Positions 18,419 through 27,063 of a stretch of 64,000 nucleotides of DNA are shown here, piece by piece. Source of the DNA: Echinicola sp. 20G (GTDB lineage Bacteria > Bacteroidota > Bacteroidia > Cytophagales > Cyclobacteriaceae); the NCBI RefSeq assembly GCF_015533855.1, contig NZ_AP024154.1, forward strand, positions 2,176,501 through 2,240,500, written 5' to 3'. Each line of letters opens with the position of its first letter. The first letter of the stretch is position 1. A program made the position numbers and the translations under genes. Under the pieces are notes generated by a model. It did not search any database. It was not told the origin of the DNA and saw only the letters and a program-made list of their open reading frames with translations.

Positions 18419-18436
18419 TTACGTATTTCTACGTTG
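18419..18436. promoter_or_regulatory. ACGT-N6-ACGT site, third copy
   Basis: TTACGTATTTCTACGTTG has ACGT at 18421 and 18431, the same 10-bp spacing as at 2217/2227. It lies about 255 bp upstream of narK. A matching -7 box next to it is poor (TAAAGGTTG on the minus strand). It may be a secondary operator. Confidence 0.4.
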
Positions 18437-18560
18437 ATTCACCCAGCGCTAAAATGGTGAGCAGTTATTTTGGTTGTTATTGTGTTTGACTAGCTATTTT
18501 ACTGCTCTAGGTTTACTTTCGATGATGGAAATATTATCAGTCTAGAGCTTTAAGGAAATA

Positions 18561-18620
18561 ATAACAAGGGCTAAGGTAAATAATAATTTTTAAAATAAGT
18601 AAAATTACGTAAAAATATTT
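18561..18620. promoter_or_regulatory. Nitrate-regulon operator/promoter, copy B (upstream of narK)
   Basis: Aligned without gaps to 2181-2240, 47 of 60 bases agree, including AAAATTACGT/TAATTACGT-type repeats and the AGGGCTAAG block. On the minus strand TACCTTAG (18571-18578) corresponds to TAACTTAG of nirB, while the plus-strand -7 box of cobA is not conserved. The shared promoter therefore points toward narK, with a start near 18564 and a leader of about 400 nt. Further ACGT sites follow at 18621 and 18640. Confidence 0.6.
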
Positions 18621-18810
18621 ACGTAATTTTTTAATTATTACGTAGTGGCGAGGTGTGTGTCATGTAAAGAAACCTAAGTGTAGGTTTTTCTATCTTGGCA
18701 TAATCACTGACTAGCGAGGGTTTGAAAGTAAAATAAGGGGCAATAGATAATCAATGCAGGAAAATAAACCTTACTTTTATTATCAGTCATCAGATCAAAT
18801 ATTTTCTACT

Positions 18811-19491
18811 ATGAAAAAGGACACATTAGAATTTCTGAGTTCATTGGCAGAGAACAACAGTAAGGAGTGGATGGATGCGAATAGGGATTGGTACTTAGAT
18901 GTAAAAGCAGGCTTCTTGGAGACTGTGGCAGCTCTGCTGACAGAGCTCTCCAAAACCGATTCAAGGCTGTCATTACTTAAACCCAAAGAATGTATTTTTA
19001 GGCAAAACAGAGATATTCGATTTAGTGCCAATAAGAACCCTTATAAGAACAATATGGGGGCTTATTTTGCAGTAGGAGGAAAAAAGTCTGATGGGCCAGG
19101 TTATTATTTACATGTTCAGCCTGGTGAATGTTTTTTGGCCGGAGGAATATGGATGCCTTCCTCAGGGGTGCTTAAGAAAATCAGGCAGGAAATAGATTAT
19201 TCCGGCGCAGAATTGGAAAAAATCATTGCTGAACAATCATTTCAAAAGACTTTTGGAGAAATTAGGGGAGAGAGGCTTAAGACATCTCCTCGTGACTATC
19301 CTACAGATCACCCTTACTTGGATTTACTACGCCTAAAGAGCTTTGTTGTTTCGACTCCTATTTCCGATCATGAAGTACTTTCTGATGACTTGGTGAATAT
19401 TTGTATAAATGCCTATCGAAAGATGGACTCCTTTAATGCTTTTTTAGCAAGAGCAGTGGAGGATGCTGAAGGTGGTGAAGGGATATTGTGA
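18811..19491 (+). CDS. DUF2461 domain protein
   Basis: A cytoplasmic protein of 226 residues typical of DUF2461: TLEFLSSLAENNSKEWMDAN at the start, IFRQNRDIRFSANKNPYKNN near 70, and GPGYYLHVQPGECFLAGGIW near 99. The frame stays open 19 codons further up to an ATG at 18754, but the family begins at the MKKDTLEFL methionine, so I chose 18811. Function is unknown in the family. It is a single gene, divergent from narK and flanked by long non-coding stretches. Confidence 0.85.
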   Translation: MKKDTLEFLSSLAENNSKEWMDANRDWYLDVKAGFLETVAALLTELSKTDSRLSLLKPKECIFRQNRDIRFSANKNPYKNNMGAYFAVGGKKSDGPGYYLHVQPGECFLAGGIWMPSSGVLKKIRQEIDYSGAELEKIIAEQSFQKTFGEIRGERLKTSPRDYPTDHPYLDLLRLKSFVVSTPISDHEVLSDDLVNICINAYRKMDSFNAFLARAVEDAEGGEGIL

Positions 19492-19841
19492 TCAATGATC
19501 TTTAGAAAGAAATTCCGAACTGTGCTATAGCTAGCAGAGTGTGGTAGGAACTACTTAAAATGTAGCGTATAGGAATTGATGTGTCAACAGGTGCTGTTTT
19601 ATTGTGGAGGGAATTGACTGCGCTATAAACTCTCTTCCGCTTCTCTTAATGAAGCTGAATTTTTAAATTAACAAGGATCTCAACCTTTTATTGGTTTATA
19701 TAATTGAGTGAAGGTTTTTTCTTGATTTTAGAGCATTGTACCACAATTAATGATTATTGGCCTAATAGAGAATTTTTAAATACCATTTTTATCAAATAGA
19801 ACCTTCAGGAAATCCTTATTAAAAATAAATCTAAATAAACG
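19492..19841. other. Intergenic stretch, nothing recognised
   Basis: An AT-rich stretch of 350 bp between the DUF2461 gene and the promoter of the iron-uptake operon. I see no reading frame of note and no strong hairpin. Confidence 0.5.
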
Positions 19842-19872
19842 TTGCATCGAAAAATGTTTCGTTATATTTTTG
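19842..19872 (+). promoter_or_regulatory. Bacteroidota-type promoter of the TonB receptor operon
   Basis: TTG (19842-19844), 20 bp, then TATTTTTG (19865-19872) fits the TTG-N19-21-TAnnTTTG consensus fully. The start point should fall near 19879, at the left edge of the Fur-like dyad. Confidence 0.65.
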
Positions 19873-19878
19873 CATTCT

Positions 19879-19898
19879 GTTAGATTAAGTCTAAATAA
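19879..19898. promoter_or_regulatory. Fur-like operator over the transcription start
   Basis: GTTAGATTAAGTCTAAATAA contains the dyad TTAGA-N5-TCTAA. A related half (ATCTAAATAAAC) lies 60 bp upstream, around 19829-19840, on the other side of the -33 box. AT-rich dyads of this kind precede iron-uptake genes in Bacteroidota. Position over the start point fits repression by Fur with iron. Assignment to Fur is inference. Confidence 0.5.
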
Positions 19899-19946
19899 AG
19901 TTAATAAAATAGCATTGTTTCCTATTTTCTGGAGAGAAACTAGAAA

Positions 19947-22430
19947 ATGAAATATGAATTTTCATTTGAGTTAATTGGTGCTAAAACGATTAGAATGGCA
20001 AATCCTTTACTTTTATTAAGAAAACCATACGGTTTAACCATACTTCTTATTCTAAGCGGATTGGTATTGGGTATTCAAAGCATTTATGCAGCCACCGTGA
20101 AAGGAAAGGTTCTTGATGCCAAGTCTGAACCAATACCTGGCGTTATTGTCCAGATCAAAGGAAGTACTTTGAGCACAATCACCTCCCTTGATGGAACGTA
20201 CCAGATCCTCGATGTGCCTCAAGGGGAATTTGAACTTCACCTCTCTTGCATGGGGTATGAAGGCCATTCAAAGAAATTGTTTGTGAAGAAAGCAGGAGAA
20301 GTGGTTCTCCTTGATTTCTCATTGGTTGAATCAACTACAGACCTGGATGGAGTCGTGGTCGTAGGACAGTCGGTTAAGAGTGAGATTGAAACGCAAGGCT
20401 TTGCTGTAGAAGTAATAGAGACTGAAAAGGCTGCCCTGCAATCAGTTCAGACCAACGATCTGCTCAATAGAACAGCAGGAGTTCGTGTAAGGCAAAATGG
20501 AGGATTAGGCTCACGGGTAGAGTACAATCTTAACGGTATGACAGGTGGTTCTGTCCGTATTTTTATAGATGGGCTTCCTATTTCCACGTATGGGCCATCG
20601 TTCAGTCTGAACAGTATTCCTCCAGCTTTGATCGATCGAATTGAAATATACAAAGGCGTCATTCCTGCCCATCTTGCAGATGATGCGCTTGGAGGAGCGA
20701 TTAATGTAATCCTCAAAAAGGGTATGTCCAACCACCTATCTGCATCCGTTTCCTATGGCTCTTTCAATACTTTTCAAAATAGCCTCAATGCAGTTTTTCG
20801 GGATGAGAAATCTGGATTTACCACAAAAGTATCAGGCTTTTATAACTACTCTGATAATGACTACGAGGTGTGGGGGAAGTTTGTAAGAAATATTTTACCT
20901 AATGGAAGGTATGATTATGTCAGGGCCAAGAGGTATAACGACAGTTATAGGTCAGTAGGAGGGAAAATTGATTTCGGTTTTTCTAATGTGAAATGGGCCG
21001 ATCAGTTTTTTATCAGCTACACAGGTTCTGATGATTATAATGAAATCCAACATGGGGCCTATATGTCTATTCCATATAAAGGTCGCTTTTCCACTTCCCA
21101 ATCAAATGTCTTTGGACTTAATTACTCAAAAGAGAACCTATTAACTAGAGGGCTTAACCTTAATTTCAATGGTTCTTTCAGCAAGAGGTCGCAAGTTGTG
21201 ACGGATACGGTAAGATGGAATTACAATTGGTTTGGTGAGATGAGCCTTGGGAAATATGGGGAACCAATTTTGAGACCACAGGGCGCACAGCAAGGAGCTC
21301 CCACCATTAACCACATCGACAGAAATGTAAGTACTTTCAGGGCAACTGCAGACTATAGTATTACTAAAAATCATAAGGTGATCCTTTCTCAATCTTACTT
21401 TAATATTGATAGAAACGATCAGGACATGATGCGGAGTGCGCTTGAACGAGAGTTTGTGGGTACAAGGGACCTCCAGAAATACATTACCTCAGTGGGGTAC
21501 GAATTCAATTTGATCCAATCAAGACTTAAAGGAAATATCTTTGGTAAATACTATGTGCAGGATATTGACCGGATGGATCCACTGCTGGAAGAGGGTGAAA
21601 GGGTAGAGGATAGGGTGTCCAGTAAGAGAAATACAACTGGCTATGGTATGGCTTATTCTTTTAAGTTGTCCAAGAAGCTGCTGATACTGACATCTGGTGA
21701 AAAGGCAGTAAGAATGCCTTCAGAGGGAGAAATCTTTGGTAGTCCTGGGGAAAATATCGTGGAGAATATAAGTATCAGGCCTGAGATCAGCAATAATTTC
21801 AACTTAGGGTTTAAGCTAGGTGATTTTATAATCAATAAGCATGAGATTTCATTCTCTGGTACAGGATTTATAAGGGATACCAAGGATAAGATTACACGCG
21901 AGATCAATGACAGGATTAACGATGCGGTACAGACAGCTCCCTTTGTGAACTTAGGCAAAACCAAAGCCATTGGCTTTGAGGGGCAGGTAAACTACTCTTT
22001 TAGAAAAAAGCTACAGGCATCAGTGAATTTCTCCAAATTCAATTCTGTATTTAACACAAAATATGATCCGAATGGGAATGTTTATAAGAACTATAATCAG
22101 CAGATTCCCAATGACCCTTATTTTACGGTAAACAGCTCTTTAGAATATACTGTCAGAGATCTTTTTCAAAATGGATCTACACTAAGACTTTCCCATTATT
22201 TCAGTTTTGTGGAAAGCTTTTACACTACCTGGTTGGAAATTGAGGACTTCAGAACACCTCGTCAGTACGTTCATGATTTTGGTACAACCTATATCCTTCC
22301 TAATCAAAGACTTGCCATTAGCGCAGACTTGAGAAATATATTTGATAAGCAGGTGTATGACAACTTTGCAGTACAAAAGCCAGGAAGGGCCTTTTATCTC
22401 AAAATCAACTATACAATAAATAATTTTTAA
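19947..22430 (+). CDS. TonB-dependent outer-membrane receptor (siderophore type, XusA-like)
   Basis: An outer-membrane protein of 827 residues. A signal peptide (LLILSGLVLGIQSIYA) is followed by a carboxypeptidase-regulatory-like domain (GKVLDAKSEPIPGVIVQIKG, about 50-125), a plug domain (NDLLNRTAGVRVRQNGGLGS near 170; IEIYKGVIPAHLADDALGGA near 233) and a beta-barrel ending KINYTINNF with a terminal aromatic residue. The DUF4374 lipoprotein 19 bp later and the PepSY protein after it match the order of the Bacteroides xusABC xenosiderophore system, so ferric siderophore uptake is the best guess. The promoter with a Fur-like site supports iron control. An alternative start is the Met at 19995. 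Confidence 0.88.
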   Translation: MKYEFSFELIGAKTIRMANPLLLLRKPYGLTILLILSGLVLGIQSIYAATVKGKVLDAKSEPIPGVIVQIKGSTLSTITSLDGTYQILDVPQGEFELHLSCMGYEGHSKKLFVKKAGEVVLLDFSLVESTTDLDGVVVVGQSVKSEIETQGFAVEVIETEKAALQSVQTNDLLNRTAGVRVRQNGGLGSRVEYNLNGMTGGSVRIFIDGLPISTYGPSFSLNSIPPALIDRIEIYKGVIPAHLADDALGGAINVILKKGMSNHLSASVSYGSFNTFQNSLNAVFRDEKSGFTTKVSGFYNYSDNDYEVWGKFVRNILPNGRYDYVRAKRYNDSYRSVGGKIDFGFSNVKWADQFFISYTGSDDYNEIQHGAYMSIPYKGRFSTSQSNVFGLNYSKENLLTRGLNLNFNGSFSKRSQVVTDTVRWNYNWFGEMSLGKYGEPILRPQGAQQGAPTINHIDRNVSTFRATADYSITKNHKVILSQSYFNIDRNDQDMMRSALEREFVGTRDLQKYITSVGYEFNLIQSRLKGNIFGKYYVQDIDRMDPLLEEGERVEDRVSSKRNTTGYGMAYSFKLSKKLLILTSGEKAVRMPSEGEIFGSPGENIVENISIRPEISNNFNLGFKLGDFIINKHEISFSGTGFIRDTKDKITREINDRINDAVQTAPFVNLGKTKAIGFEGQVNYSFRKKLQASVNFSKFNSVFNTKYDPNGNVYKNYNQQIPNDPYFTVNSSLEYTVRDLFQNGSTLRLSHYFSFVESFYTTWLEIEDFRTPRQYVHDFGTTYILPNQRLAISADLRNIFDKQVYDNFAVQKPGRAFYLKINYTINNF

Positions 22431-22449
22431 ATAAATAAAAACGAATAAA

Positions 22450-23781
22450 ATGTTCAGTACAAGCAGTTTAAAATCAAGTTTTTTGCAGTTCGGACTTGTG
22501 GCAGTTACATTGTCGGCGATCAGCTGTAATAGTGAAGAAGATATTACTCCTGATACCGAAGTAGAAGAAGGTCGTTGGGTAACCATAGCAGGGGCGGTTA
22601 TGGGCGAAAATCCTGGTGATGGAAATGGTGGAACCCAGATTTACGCAGTAAGCTATGAGGATGCCATTAATCCAGAAACAGAAATTAATGTTTTTGACAA
22701 TGGTGCTCCAGTAAAATCAAACCGTACCGCAAGACTGCAGGTTTCTGAAGATGGAAATACCTTGTTCAATATTGCTTATGCGGGTGAAAATGGTGGTGAA
22801 TATTCCAAGTTTGCTGTTGAAGGTGGAAGCAGCTATGTGCAGGAAGATGTGACTGTCAATATCTCTCAGTATGCAGGGACTGCTCCAAGATGGAGTAAAT
22901 TATATAATGGTGACCAAAACGGGATAGCTGTAAATGTGGCTAATATCACTGCAAACAATGCAGACAATGAAACTGTCCCCTATCAATACCATAGAGGGGT
23001 AGCTACCATATTGGATTTGGATTTACAGAATACATTAATTCAGGATTACAAGCAGTATGAGATCCCGTTGACAGCAGAAGAAGAGCTAGCAGGTCACTGT
23101 ATTTTCAGGTTGGATGCACCTGTGCTCAACCAAGCAGGTGATAAATTGTTGATCGGTACTTGGATGCGTAAATATGACCCGGCTACGGGCGATAGAGAAG
23201 GTGAGTGGGAACGATTGGGTACAAAGACTGTCGTGGTTGATTACCCTTCATTAGAAAATCCAACAATCATCACTTCTACACAAGCCAATGGAGACTGCTC
23301 TGGATACAGAAGTAACGTTAACCAATTAGCAGAAGACGGATACATTTATCAATCTACCAATAGAGACACCAATGGTTCTCATATCTTAAGAATTACTCCT
23401 AGCAATGAATATGATAATTCTTTCTCTATTAGTCTAGATGAGGAACTTGGACTAACTGATGTGTATGTGGATACATGGAAATATGTAAGGAATGGAATCG
23501 GTTATGCGTTGATTCGTCATGGTGAATCCGATCAAGGCTATATTGTTAGGTTAAATCTTAACCAACAAACAGCGTCTATCGTGGATGGTATTCCTAATGA
23601 TGCCGATGTAAGGTTTAACCAATACCAAGGTTTCCTTGTAAATGGAGATGACCTTTTAGTTACGGTTTCTCCATTAGGTAAAGATGGAAATATCTATGTG
23701 CTTCACAGCCAAACTGACGAGGTGTCTGTAGGTGCTAAATTGGTCAACCAGCCAGGAAACCATTTTATCGGCGCATTCTAA
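22450..23781 (+). CDS. DUF4374 lipoprotein (XusB-like siderophore-binding)
   Basis: A protein of 443 residues with a lipoprotein signal: the hydrophobic stretch QFGLVAVTLSAIS is followed by Cys, then NSEED, and acidic residues after the Cys favour surface display in Bacteroidota. The body is beta-rich with repeated strands (QIYAVSYEDAIN, ATILDLDLQN, DKLLIGTWMRKYDP, LLVTVSPLGKDGNIYVL), consistent with the beta-propeller fold of DUF4374 proteins. It sits between the TonB receptor and the PepSY gene as XusB does. I expect it to bind a ferric siderophore outside the cell and hand it to the receptor; that is family-based inference. Confidence 0.83.
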   Translation: MFSTSSLKSSFLQFGLVAVTLSAISCNSEEDITPDTEVEEGRWVTIAGAVMGENPGDGNGGTQIYAVSYEDAINPETEINVFDNGAPVKSNRTARLQVSEDGNTLFNIAYAGENGGEYSKFAVEGGSSYVQEDVTVNISQYAGTAPRWSKLYNGDQNGIAVNVANITANNADNETVPYQYHRGVATILDLDLQNTLIQDYKQYEIPLTAEEELAGHCIFRLDAPVLNQAGDKLLIGTWMRKYDPATGDREGEWERLGTKTVVVDYPSLENPTIITSTQANGDCSGYRSNVNQLAEDGYIYQSTNRDTNGSHILRITPSNEYDNSFSISLDEELGLTDVYVDTWKYVRNGIGYALIRHGESDQGYIVRLNLNQQTASIVDGIPNDADVRFNQYQGFLVNGDDLLVTVSPLGKDGNIYVLHSQTDEVSVGAKLVNQPGNHFIGAF

Positions 23782-23800
23782 ATAAAAAAACACCTTTCTA

Positions 23801-23839
23801 TAAGCCCCTGCGCCATCAATTGTTGGTGCAGGGGCCTTA
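23801..23839 (+). terminator. Intra-operon hairpin (attenuator or mRNA stabiliser)
   Basis: A strong stem CCCCTGCGCCA / TGGTGCAGGGG with one G-T pair, flanked by TAAG/CTTA and, further out, CACCTTT/AAAGGTG. There is no T-run. It lies 20 bp after the DUF4374 stop and 131 bp before the PepSY gene, so it may lower expression of the third gene or protect the upstream mRNA. Confidence 0.5.
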
Positions 23840-23969
23840 TGGGTTCAAAGGTGATCTTCATAAAGGATTGCTTTTAAGAAATCAAATAAATGAAATTGCT
23901 GACTTAGTAATTTCTTGTTCCAACTGAAACAATTGATCCTGTTCTCAAACCATAACTAAGTTCAATAAG

Positions 23970-25244
23970 ATGAAAACGAAAAAGAAAAAGACAAATTGGC
24001 AAAAGGTCAGGAAGTTCTTTAATGATATCCACCTCTGGGTAGGCCTGGCTGGAGCTTTAGTGCTCATTCCAATTTGTTTATCAGGAACTATTTATGTTTA
24101 CAATACAGAACTGCAAGAAATGTTCAGTTCTCATCTTCATTGGGTCGAAAAGGAGGAGGGACAAAGTAAGTTGGCCATTGAAGAAATGCTGACCAAATTA
24201 TCCAGCAAGGTGGAAGGAAACATTACAGGGGTTTCCATTCCTCATGATGAAGCAAGAACCTATGAGTTTTCTGTTAAGGAAGAAGGGAGTCGAAGCCGGT
24301 TTGGTACAACTTATTACATTAACCCGTACAATGGGGAAATTGTAGGGAATTCAAGCGAGAAAAATTCTATAGCTGGATTTATGCGGGATATGTTCAGCCT
24401 GCACCGATGGTTGTTGTTGGACAAAATTGAAGAACCACTTTTTGAGGGCTTGGAAAATAGGAAATTGGGAAGTTATATTTCAGGAACAGCGACCATTTTG
24501 TTTACCATAGGCTTGATCACCGGAATAGTAATTTGGTTTCCCCAAAAGCTAAAAAGCTGGAAGCAGGGCTTGAAGTTAAAGCTAAATGGTAGCTGGAAAA
24601 GAGCCAACCATGATTTGCATAATACATTGGCTTTTTATTCCTTTTTATTTCTGTTGGTGATGGGCTTGACGGGCCCACAATGGTCTTTCCCATGGTACCG
24701 TACAGGGCTTCAAAAGGCTTTGGGAACTTATCAGGCTCCTTCATCAAGAGGTGGTGGTGCTGGCCATGGTCGCCCTACTCAACCTAATAGAGAAGATAAA
24801 TCTGATGAAAAACAGGTAGAATCCCCTTCCTTTTTGGCATTTGAAGAGTATATCCTCGCGGCGGATAAAAGCCTTCCGTATAAAGGAGATTATCGGATCA
24901 GTATTCCACAAGATGCAAAAAGTAAAATAGATGTCTCCAAAAGTAAAGTAGGTTTCTTTGCACCAGCTGCTGGAGATAAGGTAAGTCTGGATCCTAAGAC
25001 CGCAGAGGTAACCGATGTTCAGATTTTTTCCGACCAACCCTTTAACCAAAGAGTGGCTAGATCAATTAAAGCACTACATATCGGTTCAGTTTATGGAGGG
25101 TTTACAAAGCTACTTTACTTTATTTCATGCTTGATCGCAACAAGCTTGCCGGTTACAGGTACCTTAATTTGGATTAATAAAATGAAGAAAAAGCCGAGAA
25201 GAAAGAAGCCAGTAGTGAAAAAGGAGGCTTTAATGACTTCCTGA
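23970..25244 (+). CDS. PepSY-associated membrane protein (XusC-like)
   Basis: An inner-membrane protein of 424 residues with the PepSY-TM pattern: FFNDIHLWVGLAGALVLIPICLSGTIYVY at the N-terminus (helix 1), an HRWLL segment near residue 148, helix 2 (SGTATILFTIGLITGIVIWFP near 170), LHNTLAFYSFLFLLVMGLTGPQWSF (helix 3, near 217), and a last helix near 382 (LLYFISCLIATSLPVTGTLIW). Conserved His in or next to helices could hold heme, as proposed for PepSY reductases that release iron from siderophores. It has a positively charged C-terminal tail (KKKPRRKKPVVKK). Third gene of the iron operon. Confidence 0.85.
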   Translation: MKTKKKKTNWQKVRKFFNDIHLWVGLAGALVLIPICLSGTIYVYNTELQEMFSSHLHWVEKEEGQSKLAIEEMLTKLSSKVEGNITGVSIPHDEARTYEFSVKEEGSRSRFGTTYYINPYNGEIVGNSSEKNSIAGFMRDMFSLHRWLLLDKIEEPLFEGLENRKLGSYISGTATILFTIGLITGIVIWFPQKLKSWKQGLKLKLNGSWKRANHDLHNTLAFYSFLFLLVMGLTGPQWSFPWYRTGLQKALGTYQAPSSRGGGAGHGRPTQPNREDKSDEKQVESPSFLAFEEYILAADKSLPYKGDYRISIPQDAKSKIDVSKSKVGFFAPAAGDKVSLDPKTAEVTDVQIFSDQPFNQRVARSIKALHIGSVYGGFTKLLYFISCLIATSLPVTGTLIWINKMKKKPRRKKPVVKKEALMTS

Positions 25245-25312
25245 GTTTTGATTTTGGATAGATGTTTTTAATGGTGCCTGTTTAAGAATTTTTATCACCA
25301 AGAAAACATCTT

Positions 25313-25364
25313 AAAAAAGTAAAAGGCCATCACAGTAAATAATGTAATGGCCTTTTACTTTTTT
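25313..25364. terminator. Bidirectional terminator, 18-bp perfect stem
   Basis: AAAAAAGTAAAAGGCCAT pairs perfectly with ATGGCCTTTTACTTTTTT across a 16-nt loop. It has A- and T-runs on both sides, so it ends the plus-strand iron operon and the convergent minus-strand HAD gene. Confidence 0.88.
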
Positions 25365-25384
25365 AAACGCTTGCTAGAAGATGA

Positions 25385-26209
25385 TCAAAGTAAATATTTT
25401 TCGATCATTAGTGCCACACCATCTTCGGTGTTTTTGGCTGTGATTTCATTGGCTACTGATTTGACTTCTTCCCGGGCATTGGCCACAGCCACTCCATGTC
25501 CCACTGCATCCAGCATTTCTATGTCATTGTAATTGTCACCAAAGGCCATTACTTCTGACATTTTAATGCTGTATTTATGGTTAAGAAGTAATGCAAGGGC
25601 ACTGGCCTTAGAGATTGCTTTAGGAGCAATTTCGATATAAGTGTCTTTTGATCTATATAGATGGAGATCTTCATTTTTTTCAAGTTCCAAAACTTTAAAG
25701 ATTTGATCTATTTGCTCAGCTGGCCCCATGCACATGACTTTATGGGCGCCGGCCTTTCTGCTGTTCCAGTCATCATGAACTTCTTGCCAAGGGCGAATCA
25801 AGGGTTTAACTTTTGTGCTGGTGATTTCTCGGTCAGTCCAAAAATCTTCTTGGGGGGCATACCATTCATCTTCATGATAGACACTGACATGGATGTCTGT
25901 TCCAGCAGCCAAATCAGCAATATGATGGCAAATATCCAATGGGATTTTGACCGTATCCAATAACTCGAAATGATCCTCTGCGCCATTGAAATGGATCACA
26001 TATCCTCCATTATAACAAATCATGGGGTTTTTGAGCCTATCCATGGTAGCTTGTAAATGTCTCATGGCACTGGGCATTCTAGAAGAGGCCAATATGACCG
26101 GAAAATCCTCAGGAAGCCGTTTTATGGCTTTGATGGTTCTTTCAGAGATTTCTCTGTTTTTGTTCAATAAAGTACCGTCAATATCGGTACATATTGCTTT
26201 GATGTTCAT
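25385..26209 (-). CDS. HAD-superfamily Cof-type phosphatase
   Basis: A cytoplasmic protein of 274 residues of the Cof/YidA (IIB) class. Motif I is CTDIDGTLLNKN with the nucleophile Asp near residue 9; motif II is the VILASSRMP region near 35; a Lys (ISKASALALLL) near 203 provides motif III; motif IV is AFGDNYNDIEMLDAVG near 225. The substrate-determining cap lies between. These enzymes dephosphorylate sugar phosphates, FMN or PLP, and the exact substrate cannot be read from sequence. It is followed on the other side by a small membrane protein gene in the same orientation. Confidence 0.9.
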   Translation of the reverse strand: MNIKAICTDIDGTLLNKNREISERTIKAIKRLPEDFPVILASSRMPSAMRHLQATMDRLKNPMICYNGGYVIHFNGAEDHFELLDTVKIPLDICHHIADLAAGTDIHVSVYHEDEWYAPQEDFWTDREITSTKVKPLIRPWQEVHDDWNSRKAGAHKVMCMGPAEQIDQIFKVLELEKNEDLHLYRSKDTYIEIAPKAISKASALALLLNHKYSIKMSEVMAFGDNYNDIEMLDAVGHGVAVANAREEVKSVANEITAKNTEDGVALMIEKYLL

Positions 26210-26230
26210 GAATTAACTTGTTCAATATTT

Positions 26231-26506
26231 TTATGAAAAACCGAAATCACTGGCCCTGTGTCCGCTTGAAAAGAAGCTGAACCCAACCAAACTTATAAAC
26301 AGGAAAGTAAGCACTACAGCGATAGCATAAACAATTAAAGCCGCTTTGGCATAATTGGCTTTGCTTTCAGGTGTGTTTTTGTCCACTGCCCAGACAATAA
26401 GCATGATAAAACCAATAAATGGGATGCTGGTGACTATCAGGGTGATGATCCAGTCTCCTACTGAAATTGGGGGCTGGTAGTTGGATTGGGGAGCATTATA
26501 ATTCAT
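26231..26506 (-). CDS. Small two-helix membrane protein
   Basis: A protein of 91 residues. A Pro/Asn/Gln-rich N-terminus (NYNAPQSNYQPPISVGDW) precedes two membrane helices (WIITLIVTSIPFIGFIMLIVWAV and AALIVYAIAVVLTFLFISLVG). The pattern is common in Bacteroidota and resembles interferon-induced/TM-domain-like or DUF4190-like small proteins, but I cannot name a family. It lies 21 bp upstream of the HAD gene on the same strand and may be cotranscribed with it. Confidence 0.65.
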   Translation of the reverse strand: MNYNAPQSNYQPPISVGDWIITLIVTSIPFIGFIMLIVWAVDKNTPESKANYAKAALIVYAIAVVLTFLFISLVGFSFFSSGHRASDFGFS

Positions 26507-26571
26507 ATTTCGGTTGTTAATGGTAAAATAATAGATTAAACCTTAAGGCTGTATTTTAATCTGTGAGTCTA

Positions 26572-26988
26572 TTATTTATCAACAAGACTCGCCACCTCGA
26601 ATGTGTAATTACTTTGGTAGATGGTTTGGGATGGTATTTGCTCATCGGTCTTGATGATGAACACTTCTATCTCATAGTAATCTTCACTTTCGGAAGCCTC
26701 GATGTATGTTTTTGCACATTTTCTGGCAATGTTGGCCTCATTCTCATAAAGTTCAGGAAGTTTGCCATCAAATAGCTTTAGCTCTATTCTACTGCTGTCG
26801 TTGCTGAAGTCCTTTTGGAAATGGGACTCAATCCTGGAAAATCCGCCAATGGCCATCACCTCCCCTTGCCCTTTAAACATGCTTGAATTGGCTATCATTT
26901 CAAAGATTTTCTCAGGATTACAACTACAGCTAGCTAGTAACAAGCTACTGCATATAAGTATAAAGTAGGAGAGTTTGGTAACTTTCAT
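26572..26988 (-). CDS. Small lipoprotein of unknown function
   Basis: A protein of 138 residues with a lipoprotein signal peptide (YFILICSSLLLASC, then SCNPEK). The remainder has no motif I recognise; it includes FQKDFSNDSSRIELKLFDGKL and a C-terminal strand-rich stretch. A TTG seven codons upstream also opens the frame, but the ATG at 26988 directly precedes the signal peptide. It stands alone on the minus strand between the PorP gene and the small membrane protein gene. Confidence 0.6.
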   Translation of the reverse strand: MKVTKLSYFILICSSLLLASCSCNPEKIFEMIANSSMFKGQGEVMAIGGFSRIESHFQKDFSNDSSRIELKLFDGKLPELYENEANIARKCAKTYIEASESEDYYEIEVFIIKTDEQIPSQTIYQSNYTFEVASLVDK

Positions 26989-27063
26989 AGTGTCTGAGGT
27001 TCTATTCAAAGTTAACCTAAAATGTGAAAAGTTAAAATTGGGACATTGAATCCAAATTGACTT

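Larger units (their letters stand above)
18165..18810. other. Long intergenic region upstream of narK, regulatory
   Basis: About 646 bp without a gene between divergent narK and the DUF2461 gene. It holds, from left to right: a large imperfect hairpin (18310-18379), an ACGT-N6-ACGT pair (18419-18436), and the 60-bp element shared with nirB-cobA (18561-18620) followed by two further ACGT sites (18621 and 18640). No coding frame of note is visible. Confidence 0.7.

Noticed and set aside
18754..18810. Upstream ATG of the DUF2461 gene
   Set aside because: The added 19 residues have no family similarity; the MKKDTLEFL start matches other members.
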